Shown here: piece after piece, positions 1 to 8,877 of the stretch
Numbering within the stretch: position 1 is the first letter of the stretch
Layout: each line of letters opens with the position of its first letter
From: Lentzea terrae
GTDB taxonomy: Bacteria; Actinomycetota; Actinomycetes; Mycobacteriales; Pseudonocardiaceae
Direction: 5' to 3'
Assembly: GCF_003265345.1 (NCBI RefSeq)
Contig: NZ_QFWW01000006.1
Coordinates: 179,079-243,078 of the forward strand
DNA: 64,000 nt
Program-made: the position numbers and the translations under genes
Notes under the pieces: model-generated
The model's input: the letters and a program-made list of their open reading frames with translations, nothing else
Told to the model about the DNA's origin: nothing
Databases searched by the model: none

Positions 1-1
1 C

Positions 2-562
2 CTCTATCAGGTGAGATCGCTGCGCCAGCTCGGTCTTTCGCTGGAGGAGGTCCGCGCGGCACTGTCCCGATCGGACTCGCTGCGGCCGATCTTCGAGGCC
101 CAGCTGGCCGCACTGACCGCGCAGGCCCAGCAGGTGGAGGCACTGCGGTCGCGGCTCACCGCGCTGCTCGACGGGCACACCACCGAGTCCCTGCTGTCCA
201 CTTTGGAGCTGATGTCCGTGTACGAGAGCTACTTCACCGCCGACCAGCTGTCCGAGCTGCGCTCCCGAGCGGCCGCCCTCGGCCCTGAGGCCGTCGAGGA
301 ACTGAAGGCGTCCTGGCTGGAACTGGTGCGACAGCTGCGCCGGCACATGGCCGACGGGACGCCCGCCGATGACCCGCGCGTGGTCGAGCTGTCGCGGCAG
401 TGGGACTCGCTCGCCGCGCAGTTCCACCACGACGACCCGGAGATCAAGGCCGCGGCGGCACGTTCGTGGGAGGAGAACAAGGCGTCGATCAGCACCCAGA
501 TCGGCTGGCCTGCCGACGACGGCCTGGTTTCCTACCTCGGTGCGGCCCGCGCCGCGCGCTGA
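2..562 (+). CDS. MerR-family regulator with TipAS-like C-terminal domain (5' truncated by window)
   Basis: Partial gene: the frame is already open at base 2 and reads LYQVRSLRQLGLSLEEV, the second half of a MerR winged-helix DNA-binding domain. About 186 residues are visible. A helical stretch (about residues 20-60) would be the MerR dimerisation coiled coil. The rest (about 65-175) has the spaced Trp/Leu/Asp pattern and GTPADDPRV segment of TipAS-type antibiotic-binding domains. Family knowledge: such proteins activate transcription when a ligand binds the C-terminal domain. The ligand cannot be read from the sequence. The start codon and operator lie outside the window. A methyltransferase follows on the same strand after 59 bases. 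Confidence 0.85.
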   Translation, partial: LYQVRSLRQLGLSLEEVRAALSRSDSLRPIFEAQLAALTAQAQQVEALRSRLTALLDGHTTESLLSTLELMSVYESYFTADQLSELRSRAAALGPEAVEELKASWLELVRQLRRHMADGTPADDPRVVELSRQWDSLAAQFHHDDPEIKAAAARSWEENKASISTQIGWPADDGLVSYLGAARAAR

Positions 563-621
563 CGTTGCCGAAACGGCAAATTCTCACGTGAGCCCGGCGC
601 GGGCTCGGTAGAAGTGTCGTC

Positions 622-1233
622 ATGAGCGCTGATGACGACGCCCGCCGCCTGCAGTCCGCCAACCCGACCGGGTGGTTCGAAGATCTCTACGCGGAGGCCG
701 AAGCCGGCACGGCCGCCGTCCCGTGGGACCAGCCCCACCCCCAACAGCACCTCGTCGAGTGGACCCTTCAGGCCCCGGACGGCCTGGGCCGCAGCGCTCT
801 GGTCGTGGGCTGTGGTTACGGCCGCGACTCGGAATACCTCGCGTCCCTCGGCTACGCCGTGACGGCGTTCGACGTCTCCCCCACCGCCATCGCCGCCGTC
901 CAGGCGCGCTACCCGAACTCGAAGGTCTCCTACGTCGTCGCCGACCTCCTCGACCCGCCCGCCGCGTGGCACCGCGCGTTCGACCTGGTCGTGGAGAACA
1001 TGACCGTGCAGGCACTCCCCGTCTCCCTGCACGCGGAGGCGACCGAGCGCGTGGCCTCGCTGGTCGGTTCGACGTTGCTCGTGCTCGCCGTCGCGCGGGA
1101 CGAGGGCCCCGAGCCGGACGGTCCGCCGTGGCCGCTGACGCCTGCGGAGATCAAGGCGTTCGCGACCGACGGTCTCGCCACCCGCCGCGTTCACCGCGAC
1201 GAGTACCGCTGGGTGGCCGAATTCGGACGCTAA
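622..1233 (+). CDS. Class I SAM-dependent methyltransferase (TPMT-like)
   Basis: 203 residues. The SAM-binding motif I is clear (VVGCGYGRDSEYLASLG, about residues 56-72), followed by the acidic end of strand 2 (FDVSPTAI) and VVADLLDPP. The N-terminal Trp-containing segment and the overall length resemble the thiopurine S-methyltransferase/tellurite-resistance type of small-molecule methyltransferase. The substrate is unknown. The ATG at 622 is the only in-frame start before the SAM motif, and its ribosome binding site is weak. It lies between a MerR/TipAS regulator and an RDD protein on the same strand, so methylation of a toxic small molecule is a fair guess but no more. Confidence 0.8.
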   Translation: MSADDDARRLQSANPTGWFEDLYAEAEAGTAAVPWDQPHPQQHLVEWTLQAPDGLGRSALVVGCGYGRDSEYLASLGYAVTAFDVSPTAIAAVQARYPNSKVSYVVADLLDPPAAWHRAFDLVVENMTVQALPVSLHAEATERVASLVGSTLLVLAVARDEGPEPDGPPWPLTPAEIKAFATDGLATRRVHRDEYRWVAEFGR

Positions 1234-1284
1234 CTGGCCATGAACTGGCCACTTATGACGGACTTCTGCCGAATAGCGTGAATC

Positions 1285-1794
1285 ATGCTCGTTCGTCGGC
1301 TCTTCGCCCGTCTGCTCGACTGGCTCCTGGTGCTGGTCGTGGCGTGGCCGTTGGTCCACGAACCCGTGCTGGTGGTGCTCAGCGCAGTTCTCTACGACGC
1401 TCTGCTGCTGCGCTGGAACACCCTCGGCAAAGCCCTCACGGGGCTGCGGGTCGTGGGCCCCGCGTCCGGCCTGAGCCACAGACGGGTGCTGGCCCGCACG
1501 CTCATCACGACCGCTCTGCCAGGCGCGGGCGCGGTGCTCGTGCTGACCGGTCTGGGCTGGCGGGAGCCGGCGCTGATGACGAGCCTCGGCTGGCAGCATC
1601 CCTGGGTCGTCATCGGCGAGCGCCTCGCGGTGGGGTCGGCGGGGTGGCTCGCCTCGTTGCTACTGGTGGGCGGGCTGGTGCTGCTCGTGCTGTCGGCGGT
1701 GGAGTCGCTGGACCTGCGCGGCACCCGGACGTGGCACGACCGGAAGGCGGGGACGGCCGTCATCCGGGTCCCGATGGCAGAATCGCGCCGGTGA
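1285..1794 (+). CDS. RDD-family membrane protein
   Basis: 169 residues with three to four hydrophobic segments. The family hallmarks are present: Arg/Asp at the start of the first membrane helix (ARLLDWLLVLVV), the GKALTGLRVVG loop after the second helix, and WHDRKAGTAVI near the C-terminus. RDD proteins are small integral membrane proteins, some of which act in Na+(Li+)/H+ exchange; most have no assigned role. The stop codon overlaps the GTG start of the downstream STAND NTPase (GTGA), so the two are probably translationally coupled. Confidence 0.85.
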   Translation: MLVRRLFARLLDWLLVLVVAWPLVHEPVLVVLSAVLYDALLLRWNTLGKALTGLRVVGPASGLSHRRVLARTLITTALPGAGAVLVLTGLGWREPALMTSLGWQHPWVVIGERLAVGSAGWLASLLLVGGLVLLVLSAVESLDLRGTRTWHDRKAGTAVIRVPMAESRR

Positions 1795-3311
1795 ACCTCA
1801 ACGAGGTCGGGGTGAACCACGGCAACGTGGTCCAGGCCCACCAAGTCGGGACCATCCACGTCGCTGCTCCACCGCTCACCGCGTTGAACGGTCTGCGCGA
1901 GGCCACCACGTCGTTCACCGGCCGGGAACCCGAGCTCGCGGAGCTCGCCACCACGTCCGGGATGACCGTCGTCTCGGGGCTGGCGGGCGTCGGCAAGACC
2001 GAGCTGGTGCTGCGCCACGCCGAGCACGGGAGCTTCCCCGGCGGCAAGCTCTTCGTCGACCTCCACGACTACGACGACGACCGCCGGGTGACTCCTGCTC
2101 AGGCGTTGGAAGAGTTCCTCTTCGCGCTGGGCGTGCGGGAGATCCCGCAGACCGAGGCAGCGCGTGCGACGTTGTTCCGCAGTCTCACCTCCTCGCGCGA
2201 GCCGATGCTGGTAGTGATCGACAACGCGAAGTCCGTCGAGCACGTGCGACCGTTGTTGCCCAACCAGCACCGCACGATCGTGACGAGCAGGCACAAGCTC
2301 GTCGGCCTCGACGACGCCCACCACCTCGAACTCGGTGTGCTGCCGCAAGACGAGGCCGCCGCGGTCGTCGGTGACGCCGACCTGGCCGAGCTGTGCGGGC
2401 GGCTCCCACTGGCGTTGCGGATCACGGCGGCGCTCCGTCGGACCGACCCGGACCACGACTGGGTCACCGAGCTGCGCGAGGTGCAGCTGGACCTGCTCGA
2501 CGACGGCGACGCGCGATCGGTGCGAGCCGCGTTCGAGCTGTCCTACCGGGCGCTCACCGAGGTGCAACGGCGGTTCTTCCGGCTCGCCGTGCTGCACCCG
2601 AGCCACCAGGTGACCGTCGAGGGCGCGGCGCAGCTCGCCGAATGCACGGAGGCCAAAGCGCGCAAGCTGTTGCGGGAACTGCGGACCGCGCACCTGCTCG
2701 AACCCGGCGACCGCTACCACGACCTGGTGCGTCAGTTCGCGGCCGACTGCGTTCGCGAGCACGAGCAACAGGACACCAGGGACCAGGCCATGAGGCGGCT
2801 GATCAACCACTTCACCGGCCGCGCCGTGCAGATGGACGCCGCACTGCGCACTCCGAAGCAGGCCGAAGCGCTGCACTGGTTCGACCGCCACCGGCCGACG
2901 CTCGTCGCCATGGTTCTGCCCGCGCTGCTGGTGCGGCAGTTCCGCGAGGGCGGCCGGCTCGGCTGGGCCTTGCACGACTACCTGACCGTGCGCGGCCACC
3001 TGGACGACCTGAAGCTGACCGATCAGCTGGCCGTCGACTCGGCGATCAACCTCGACGACACGCGGACCGTCGCGGTCGCGCGGGCCCGGCTGGGGCACAC
3101 CCTCCTGCGTGCCGGGGAGGACGAGCGGGCGCTGCGGAACCTCTACGACGCCTGGCAGCTGATCAGGTGGAGTCACGACCTGCCGCTGATCCGCCACACG
3201 CTGGAGGACCTGGTCGTCGCCTTCGAACGCGCCGGCAGGGTCGAGGACGCGCGGCAAGCCGCCGCAGACCTGGAGAGGATCATGCGGGAGTTCACAGCCG
3301 ATCCCCGATGA
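1791..3311 (+). CDS. STAND NTPase (NB-ARC) with N-terminal RHIM/BASS-like motif
   Basis: 506 residues from the GTG at 1791, which overlaps the previous stop by 4 bases. The frame is open further upstream, but that part is antisense-like noise over the RDD and methyltransferase genes. Near the N-terminus is GNVVQAHQVGTIHV (about 11-24). A GRE box follows (FTGREPELAEL), then Walker A GLAGVGKT (63-70), Walker B LVVIDNA (about 140-146), the sensor segment TIVTSRHKL and the GLP-type motif GRLPLALRITA. A winged-helix and a short alpha-helical C-terminal region follow, with no long TPR array. NB-ARC STAND proteins are ATP-driven oligomerising switches in regulation or immunity. The N-terminal motif and domain spacing match the protein at 47117-49090, so the two look paralogous. 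The 3' end overlaps the convergent hydrolase by 20 bases. Confidence 0.88.
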   Translation: MNLNEVGVNHGNVVQAHQVGTIHVAAPPLTALNGLREATTSFTGREPELAELATTSGMTVVSGLAGVGKTELVLRHAEHGSFPGGKLFVDLHDYDDDRRVTPAQALEEFLFALGVREIPQTEAARATLFRSLTSSREPMLVVIDNAKSVEHVRPLLPNQHRTIVTSRHKLVGLDDAHHLELGVLPQDEAAAVVGDADLAELCGRLPLALRITAALRRTDPDHDWVTELREVQLDLLDDGDARSVRAAFELSYRALTEVQRRFFRLAVLHPSHQVTVEGAAQLAECTEAKARKLLRELRTAHLLEPGDRYHDLVRQFAADCVREHEQQDTRDQAMRRLINHFTGRAVQMDAALRTPKQAEALHWFDRHRPTLVAMVLPALLVRQFREGGRLGWALHDYLTVRGHLDDLKLTDQLAVDSAINLDDTRTVAVARARLGHTLLRAGEDERALRNLYDAWQLIRWSHDLPLIRHTLEDLVVAFERAGRVEDARQAAADLERIMREFTADPR

Positions 3312-3993
3312 ACCGCAACGCATCCGGCAGCACGCGCCGCCAGTAGCCGGCGTCGTGCGCACCATGATCGAACGAACCCTGAGCGCCCACCGCCCCAGCC
3401 AGCTCGCGGGCGGCGTCGTGGAACGGATCTTCCCGCCCGCACCAGATGCCGACCGGTGACTTGATCCCAGCCGTGTGCCGCAACGGTTCGTGCGCCTCCC
3501 ACACCTCACGCGCCGCGAACCCGGCGATCCGCTCGGCGTCCTCCCAGGTCAGGAACAGCGCCGGGCTGATCGCCGCCACGGCCTTCAGCGAGCGTTGGGA
3601 CGCGATGTCCAGCACCCCGAACCCGCCCATCGACAACCCGAGAGCGGCGTCGAACGGCACGGGCGGGGCGAGGTTCACCCAGTAGTCGTCGCTGCCGTTG
3701 AGCACCGCGCATCGGAACTTCGCGCCGTTGAGGAACTGGGGCAGCCCGAGGTCCTGCCACTGCGACACGCTGCCGCCACGCCCGTGCAGCACGAGCACGG
3801 TGGGACCGTCCGACCCCATCCACGCGCCCCAAGGCATCGGCTGAACGGGTACAGGTGGCACGTCGGGCACCACTCCGTCCGGCCCTGTCCAGCCGAGGAA
3901 CCGACGGCCGGGCGGCGTCAGCGCGCCGTACGTCCCGGCTGCCCCGACCAGGCCGGCGCCACCCAGCAAGACCGCTCGCCGCGAGATCGCCAC
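3292..3993 (-). CDS. Secreted or membrane-anchored alpha/beta hydrolase (putative esterase)
   Basis: 233 residues from the GTG at 3993. This start places SRRAVLLGGAGLVGAAG at the N-terminus, a twin-arginine-like signal followed by a hydrophobic stretch. The hydrolase fold shows VLVLHGRGG (oxyanion-region HG), the nucleophile elbow GLSMGGFG, the acid segment WCGREDPFHD and the likely catalytic His in DHGAHDAGYW. The fold resembles esterase D or feruloyl-esterase-like enzymes; the substrate is unknown. A longer open frame reaches 4056, but it would put 21 non-signal residues before the Tat motif. No strong ribosome binding site is seen. It is convergent with, and slightly overlaps, the STAND gene. 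Confidence 0.8.
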   Translation of the reverse strand: MAISRRAVLLGGAGLVGAAGTYGALTPPGRRFLGWTGPDGVVPDVPPVPVQPMPWGAWMGSDGPTVLVLHGRGGSVSQWQDLGLPQFLNGAKFRCAVLNGSDDYWVNLAPPVPFDAALGLSMGGFGVLDIASQRSLKAVAAISPALFLTWEDAERIAGFAAREVWEAHEPLRHTAGIKSPVGIWCGREDPFHDAARELAGAVGAQGSFDHGAHDAGYWRRVLPDALRFIGDRL

Positions 3994-4136
3994 GAGAACT
4001 ATGGAACACAATGTGCGCCGATCATGACAAGCGTGGACACTTTGACACTGCCACACCCAGACCGGCGGACCCAGGATTCCGGGATGGAAACCGACCGCGT
4101 TCGCCGTGTTTCAGCAGCGTAACAGGGGGTTGAACG

Positions 4137-5645
4137 ATGGCAGTCGAGTCCTCACCGCCCCAGGTCACACCTGATGGCCGAGTCGAACTGAGCGACGTAC
4201 GTCCCATCGAGGACAGCAGGTTCTACAACCCCGAGCTCGCGCCGGTGCCGATCGAGCAGCGGACCTGGACCACGTACAACTTCTTCGCGCTGTGGATGGG
4301 CATGGCGCACAACATCCCCAGTTACACGCTCGCGGCCAGCCTGATCGCGTTGGGCATGGACTGGGTGCAGGCGTTCATCACGATCACCCTCGGCAACCTG
4401 ATCGTGCTGGTCCCCATGCTGCTCAACAGCCACGCCGGCACGAAGTACGGCATCCCGTTCCCCGTGTTCGCCCGCGCGTTCTACGGCATCCGGGGCGCGA
4501 ACCTCGTCGCGCTGCTCAGGGCGTTCATCGCGTGTGCCTGGTTCGGCATCCAGACGTGGGTCGGCGGCAAGGCGCTGCACGTGATCGTCGGCCGACTGGC
4601 GGGAGAAGGCTGGGTCAAAGCGTCCGAAGTGGGCGGTCAGCCGTGGACGTTGTGGTTGTGCTTCTTCGGGTTCTGGGTCGTGCAGATGCTGATCATCTGG
4701 CGCGGCATGGAGGCGATCCGGCGGTTCGAGAACTGGACGGCGCCGCTGGTCAGCATCGGGTTCCTGATCCTGCTGGGCTACGTGCTCGTCAAGGCCGGCG
4801 GGTTCGGGCCGATCCTGCACACCGGCAGCAAGCTCGGCTGGGGTCCCGACTTCTGGAAGGTCTTCTTCCCCGCGCTGATGGGCATGATCGCGTTCTGGTC
4901 GACGCTGAGCCTGAACATGCCCGACTTCACGCGGTTCGGTGGCAGCCAGAAGAAACAGGTGACCGGACAGATCCTGGGCCTGCCGACCACCATGTCGTTC
5001 ATCGCGATCGTCGCGATCCTGACGACGTCCGGCGCGCAGGCGTTGTACGGCGAGGCGATCTGGGACCCGGCGGACCTGGCGTCCCGGTTCGACAGCACGA
5101 TCCTGGTGCTCATCGCGTTGATCTCGCTGGTGCTGGCCACGATCTCGGCGAACCTCGCGGCCAACGTCGTCAGCCCCTCCTACGACTTCTCGAACGCGTT
5201 CCCCAAGCGCATCACGTTCGCGATCGGCGGCCTGATCACCGGTGTGGTCGGCATCCTGATCCAGCCGTGGCGGTTGATCTCCGACCCGAGCATCTACATC
5301 TTCGCGTGGCTCGGGTTCTACGGCGGTCTGCTGGCGAGCGTGGCCGGTGTGTTCGTCGCAGGGTACTGGGTGATCAAGAAGACCCGGCTCGAGCTCGGCG
5401 ATCTCTACCTCGACGGCAGGGGCGCGTACTGGTTCAACGGCGGCTGGAACTGGCGTGCTGTCGCGGCGACGCTCGTGGGCTCGGTGCTCGCGGTCGGTGG
5501 CGCCTACGGTGGACCGTTCCCGGCTGACGGCCTGATTCCGTTCCTCAAGCCGCTTTACGACTACAACTGGGTGATCGGTTTTGTGGCCGGTTTCCTGGTT
5601 TTCCTTGCTCTCAAGGAGAACACCGCAAAGGAGAAGACCAGGTGA
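4137..5645 (+). CDS. NCS1-family nucleobase/hydantoin/allantoin:cation symporter
   Basis: 502 residues with about twelve membrane segments. NCS1 signatures are NFFALWMGMAHNIPSYTLAA (about 46-65), GTKYGIPFPVFARAFYG and LNMPDFTRFG in the middle helices. Members import uracil, allantoin, cytosine or 5-substituted hydantoins with H+ or Na+. The downstream dihydropyrimidinase and ureidopropionase genes favour uracil, hydantoin or dihydropyrimidines here. An AGGGGG ribosome binding site precedes the ATG. The stop overlaps the next start (GTGA), making this the first gene of a four-gene operon. Upstream, 4042-4047 reads TTGACA but has no good -10 partner, so I do not call a promoter. Confidence 0.92.
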   Translation: MAVESSPPQVTPDGRVELSDVRPIEDSRFYNPELAPVPIEQRTWTTYNFFALWMGMAHNIPSYTLAASLIALGMDWVQAFITITLGNLIVLVPMLLNSHAGTKYGIPFPVFARAFYGIRGANLVALLRAFIACAWFGIQTWVGGKALHVIVGRLAGEGWVKASEVGGQPWTLWLCFFGFWVVQMLIIWRGMEAIRRFENWTAPLVSIGFLILLGYVLVKAGGFGPILHTGSKLGWGPDFWKVFFPALMGMIAFWSTLSLNMPDFTRFGGSQKKQVTGQILGLPTTMSFIAIVAILTTSGAQALYGEAIWDPADLASRFDSTILVLIALISLVLATISANLAANVVSPSYDFSNAFPKRITFAIGGLITGVVGILIQPWRLISDPSIYIFAWLGFYGGLLASVAGVFVAGYWVIKKTRLELGDLYLDGRGAYWFNGGWNWRAVAATLVGSVLAVGGAYGGPFPADGLIPFLKPLYDYNWVIGFVAGFLVFLALKENTAKEKTR

Positions 5646-6484
5646 GCAACATCATCCGCGCGGCGCTCGTCCAGCAGAAGTGGACGGGCGACAAGGAGTC
5701 GATGATCGCGAACGCGGTCGAGCACATCCGCAGCGCCGCTTCCCAGGGCGCGCAGGTGTTGTGTCTCCAGGAGCTCTTCTACGGACCGTACTTCTGCCAG
5801 GTGCAGGACGCGGACTTCTACTCCTACACCGAGTCGATCCCGGACGGCCCCACGACGCAGCTGATGCAGGAAGTCGCCGCGCAGAACAACATCGTGCTGA
5901 TCGTGCCGATGTACGAGGTGGAACAGCCCGGCGTCTACTACAACACCGCCGCCGTGATCGACGCGGACGGCACGTACCTCGGCAAGTACCGCAAGAACCA
6001 CATCCCGCAGGTCAAGGGCTTCTGGGAGAAGTTCTACTTCAAGCCGGGCAACCTCGGTTACCCGGTGTTCGACACGGCGGTGGGCCGCATCGGCGTCTAC
6101 ATCTGCTACGAACGCCACTTCCCGGAGGGCTGGCGCGCTTTGGGCCTGGCCGGCGCGAAGATCGTGTTCAACCCGTCGGCCACGTCCCGGTCGTTGAGCG
6201 AGTACCTGTGGCGGCTGGAGCAGCCCGCCGCGGCCGTCGCGAACGAGTACTTCGTCGGCGCGATCAACCGCGTCGGCGTGGAACCGTTGGGTGACAACGA
6301 GTTCTACGGCCAGACGTACTTCGTGTCACCGCGTGGCCAGCTGGTCGGCGACGCCGCGTCCGACACCGAGGAAGAGCTCGTGGTGCGCGACCTCGACCTG
6401 GACCTGCTGACCGAGGTCCGCGACACGTGGGCGTTCTACCGCGACCGCCGCCCGGACACCTACGAGGGCCTGGTGACGCCGTGA
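5642..6484 (+). CDS. Nitrilase-superfamily amidohydrolase, probable beta-ureidopropionase/N-carbamoyl hydrolase
   Basis: 280 residues spanning a complete nitrilase fold. The catalytic triad is visible: Glu44 in LCLQELFYGPY, Lys118 in KYRKNHIP and Cys155 in VYICYERHFPE. Length and motifs match N-carbamoylputrescine amidase, beta-ureidopropionase and N-carbamoyl-amino-acid hydrolases. Placed between a nucleobase transporter and a dihydropyrimidinase, it most likely hydrolyses N-carbamoyl-beta-alanine or a related carbamoyl amino acid to CO2, ammonia and the amino acid. It overlaps both neighbours by 4 bases. The alternative, carbamoylputrescine hydrolysis, has no support from nearby agmatine genes. 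Confidence 0.85.
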   Translation: MSNIIRAALVQQKWTGDKESMIANAVEHIRSAASQGAQVLCLQELFYGPYFCQVQDADFYSYTESIPDGPTTQLMQEVAAQNNIVLIVPMYEVEQPGVYYNTAAVIDADGTYLGKYRKNHIPQVKGFWEKFYFKPGNLGYPVFDTAVGRIGVYICYERHFPEGWRALGLAGAKIVFNPSATSRSLSEYLWRLEQPAAAVANEYFVGAINRVGVEPLGDNEFYGQTYFVSPRGQLVGDAASDTEEELVVRDLDLDLLTEVRDTWAFYRDRRPDTYEGLVTP

Positions 6485-7866
6485 GCACGCTCATCCGCAA
6501 CGGCCTGGTCATCAACGCGACCGGCTCGCACGCGGCCGACGTGCTCATCGACGGCGAGCACATCGCCGCGCTGGTCACGCCCGGCTTCGACGTCCAGGCC
6601 GACGAAGTGATTGACGCAGCCGGGAAGTACGTGATCCCCGGCGGCATCGACGTGCACACCCACATGGAGATGCCGTTCGGCGGCACCCAGTCCGCCGACA
6701 CCTTCGAGACCGGCACGACCGCGGCGGCGTGGGGCGGCACCACAACGATCGTCGACTTCGCCGTGCAACCCAAGGGTTCCTCGCTGCTGTCCACTCTGGA
6801 CAAGTGGCACAGCAAGGCCGACGGCAACTGCGCCATCGACTACGGCTTCCACATGATCATCTCCGACGTGAACGACCAGTCGCTCAAGGAGATGGAGTCG
6901 TGCATCGCGGCCGGGGTGAACAGCTTCAAGATGTTCATGGCCTACCCCGGCGTCTTCTACGCCACGGACGGCGAGATCCTGCGCGCCATGCAGAAGGCCC
7001 GCGAGACCGGCGCCACGATCATGATGCACGCGGAGAACGGCATCGCGATCGACCAGCTCGTCGCGCAGGCGCTGGCCAACGGCCTGGGCGACCCGGTGCA
7101 GCACGGCCTGACCCGGCCGCCGGAGCTGGAGGGCGAGGCCACCTCGCGCGCGATCCAGCTGGCCAAGGTGACCGGGTCTCCGTTGTACATCGTGCACATG
7201 TCGGCCGCGCAAGCGCTTGACGCGGTGACTGCCGCACGTGACACGGGCCAGAACGTGTTCGCCGAGACGTGCCCGCAGTACCTGTACCTGTCGCTGGAGG
7301 ACCTGGCCAGGCCGGGCTTCGAAGGCGCCAAGTACGTCGCCTCGCCTCCGTTGCGCCCCAAGGAACACCAGTCGTCGCTGTGGCGCGGACTCAGGACGAA
7401 TGACCTGTCCGTGGTCAGCACCGACCACTGCCCGTTCTGCTTCAAGGACCAGAAGCAGCTGGGCGTCGGCGACTTCTCCAAGATCCCCAACGGCATGCCC
7501 GGCGTCGAGCACCGCGTCGACCTGCTGCACCAGGGCGTGGTGAAAGGCGAGATCACCCGCGAACGCTGGGTCGAGATCGCCGCCACCACCCCGGCCCGCA
7601 TGTTCGGCATGTACCCGCGCAAGGGCGTGATCGCACCGGGTGCCGACGCGGACGTGGTGATCTACGACCCGGCGGCGACGCAGACGATCTCCGCCGAGAC
7701 CCACCACATGGCCGTGGACTACTCGGCCTACGAGGGCTTCGACCTCACCGGCCGCGTGGACACCGTGTTCTCCCGCGGCCGCAAGGTGATCGCCGACGGC
7801 GCCTACCACGGCTCGACGGGCCACGGCCGCTTCGTGTCCCGCGACCTCAACCAGTACCTGGTCTAG
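6481..7866 (+). CDS. hydA: Dihydropyrimidinase / D-hydantoinase
   Basis: 461 residues from the GTG at 6481, overlapping the previous stop (GTGA). The frame is open further upstream, but that part would sit inside the previous gene. This is a cyclic amidohydrolase with a binuclear metal site: GGIDVHTHMEMP (metal-binding His pair, about residues 56-67), NSFKMFMAYPG (carbamylated Lys, about 150), MMHAENG, YIVHMSAAQA and VSTDHCPF (metal-binding Asp). It opens dihydrouracil, dihydrothymine or 5-substituted hydantoins to N-carbamoyl amino acids, the substrates expected for the amidohydrolase encoded just upstream. Length is normal for the family. Confidence 0.93.
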   Translation: MSTLIRNGLVINATGSHAADVLIDGEHIAALVTPGFDVQADEVIDAAGKYVIPGGIDVHTHMEMPFGGTQSADTFETGTTAAAWGGTTTIVDFAVQPKGSSLLSTLDKWHSKADGNCAIDYGFHMIISDVNDQSLKEMESCIAAGVNSFKMFMAYPGVFYATDGEILRAMQKARETGATIMMHAENGIAIDQLVAQALANGLGDPVQHGLTRPPELEGEATSRAIQLAKVTGSPLYIVHMSAAQALDAVTAARDTGQNVFAETCPQYLYLSLEDLARPGFEGAKYVASPPLRPKEHQSSLWRGLRTNDLSVVSTDHCPFCFKDQKQLGVGDFSKIPNGMPGVEHRVDLLHQGVVKGEITRERWVEIAATTPARMFGMYPRKGVIAPGADADVVIYDPAATQTISAETHHMAVDYSAYEGFDLTGRVDTVFSRGRKVIADGAYHGSTGHGRFVSRDLNQYLV

Positions 7867-7878
7867 GAAGGGAACATC

Positions 7879-8871
7879 GTGGACTTCGGCATCGTGCTGC
7901 AGACCGACCCGCCAGCGCGGGACGTGGTGGAAGGCCTCCGCGCCGCCGAGGACTGCGGCTTCCGCTACGGCTGGACGTTCGACTCCTGCGTGCTGTGGCA
8001 GGAGCCGTTCGTCATCTACTCCCAGGTCCTGGCTGCCACCCGCGACCTGGTCATCGGCCCCATGGTCACCAATCCGTCCACAAGGGACTGGTCGGTGACG
8101 GCATCGCTCTTCGCCACGCTGAACGACATGTTCGGCAACCGCACGGTCTGCGGCATCGGCCGGGGCGACTCGGCCCGCCGCGTGATCGGCCAGAAGCCGG
8201 CGTCGCTGGCAACCCTCGGCGAAGCGATGCACGTGATCAAGGAGCTCGCGGAAGGGCGTGAAGTCCAGCACCACGGCACGGCGGTGCAAATCCCGTGGGT
8301 GCGCAACGGAAAGCTCGAAATCTGGATGGCCGCCTACGGCCCCAAGGCGCTGAAGATGGTCGGCGAACAGGCCGACGGCTTCATCCTGCAGACCGCCGAC
8401 CCGGACATCGCCCGCTGGACCATCGGCTCGGTCCGGGAAGCCGCGGTGGCCGCCGGACGTGACCCAGCAGCCATCACGATGTGCGTCGCCGCACCGGCCT
8501 ACGTAGGAACTGATCTCTCCCATCAGCGGGATCAGCTGCGCTGGTTCGGCGGCATGGTCGGCAACCACGTGGCGGACCTCGTCGCGCGGTACGGCGACTC
8601 CGGTGTCGTGCCCAAGGCCCTGACCGACTACATCAAGGACCGCGAGGGCTACGACTACTCCCACCACGGCAAGGCGGGCAACCGGTCGACCGACTTCGTG
8701 CCGGACCCGATCGTCGACCGCTTCTGCCTGGTGGGCCCGGAATCCGCGCACATCGAGCGGTTGCAGGAGCTCAAGGAGATCGGCGTCGACAACTTCGCGT
8801 TGTACCTGATGCACGACGAGAAGGACAAGACGCGCGACGCCTACGGCTCGTCGATCATTTCCGCGGTCTGA
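7879..8871 (+). CDS. LLM-class F420-dependent oxidoreductase (TIGR03842/CPS_4043-like)
   Basis: 330 residues from the GTG at 7879, with AAGGGA about 5 bases upstream. It is a bacterial-luciferase-like TIM barrel: MDFGIVLQTDPPARDVVEG at the start, IGPMVTNPSTRDWSVTASLF, the phosphate-binding segment CGIGRGDSARR, and IWMAAYGPKALKMVGEQADG. These features fit the F420-dependent branch related to methylene-tetrahydromethanopterin reductase. It is the last gene of the nucleobase/hydantoin operon, 12 bases after hydA. The exact reaction is unknown. Because the operon has no dihydropyrimidine dehydrogenase, a pyrimidine or hydantoin redox step is attractive but inferred. Confidence 0.85.
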   Translation: MDFGIVLQTDPPARDVVEGLRAAEDCGFRYGWTFDSCVLWQEPFVIYSQVLAATRDLVIGPMVTNPSTRDWSVTASLFATLNDMFGNRTVCGIGRGDSARRVIGQKPASLATLGEAMHVIKELAEGREVQHHGTAVQIPWVRNGKLEIWMAAYGPKALKMVGEQADGFILQTADPDIARWTIGSVREAAVAAGRDPAAITMCVAAPAYVGTDLSHQRDQLRWFGGMVGNHVADLVARYGDSGVVPKALTDYIKDREGYDYSHHGKAGNRSTDFVPDPIVDRFCLVGPESAHIERLQELKEIGVDNFALYLMHDEKDKTRDAYGSSIISAV

Positions 8872-8877
8872 GTGGTT

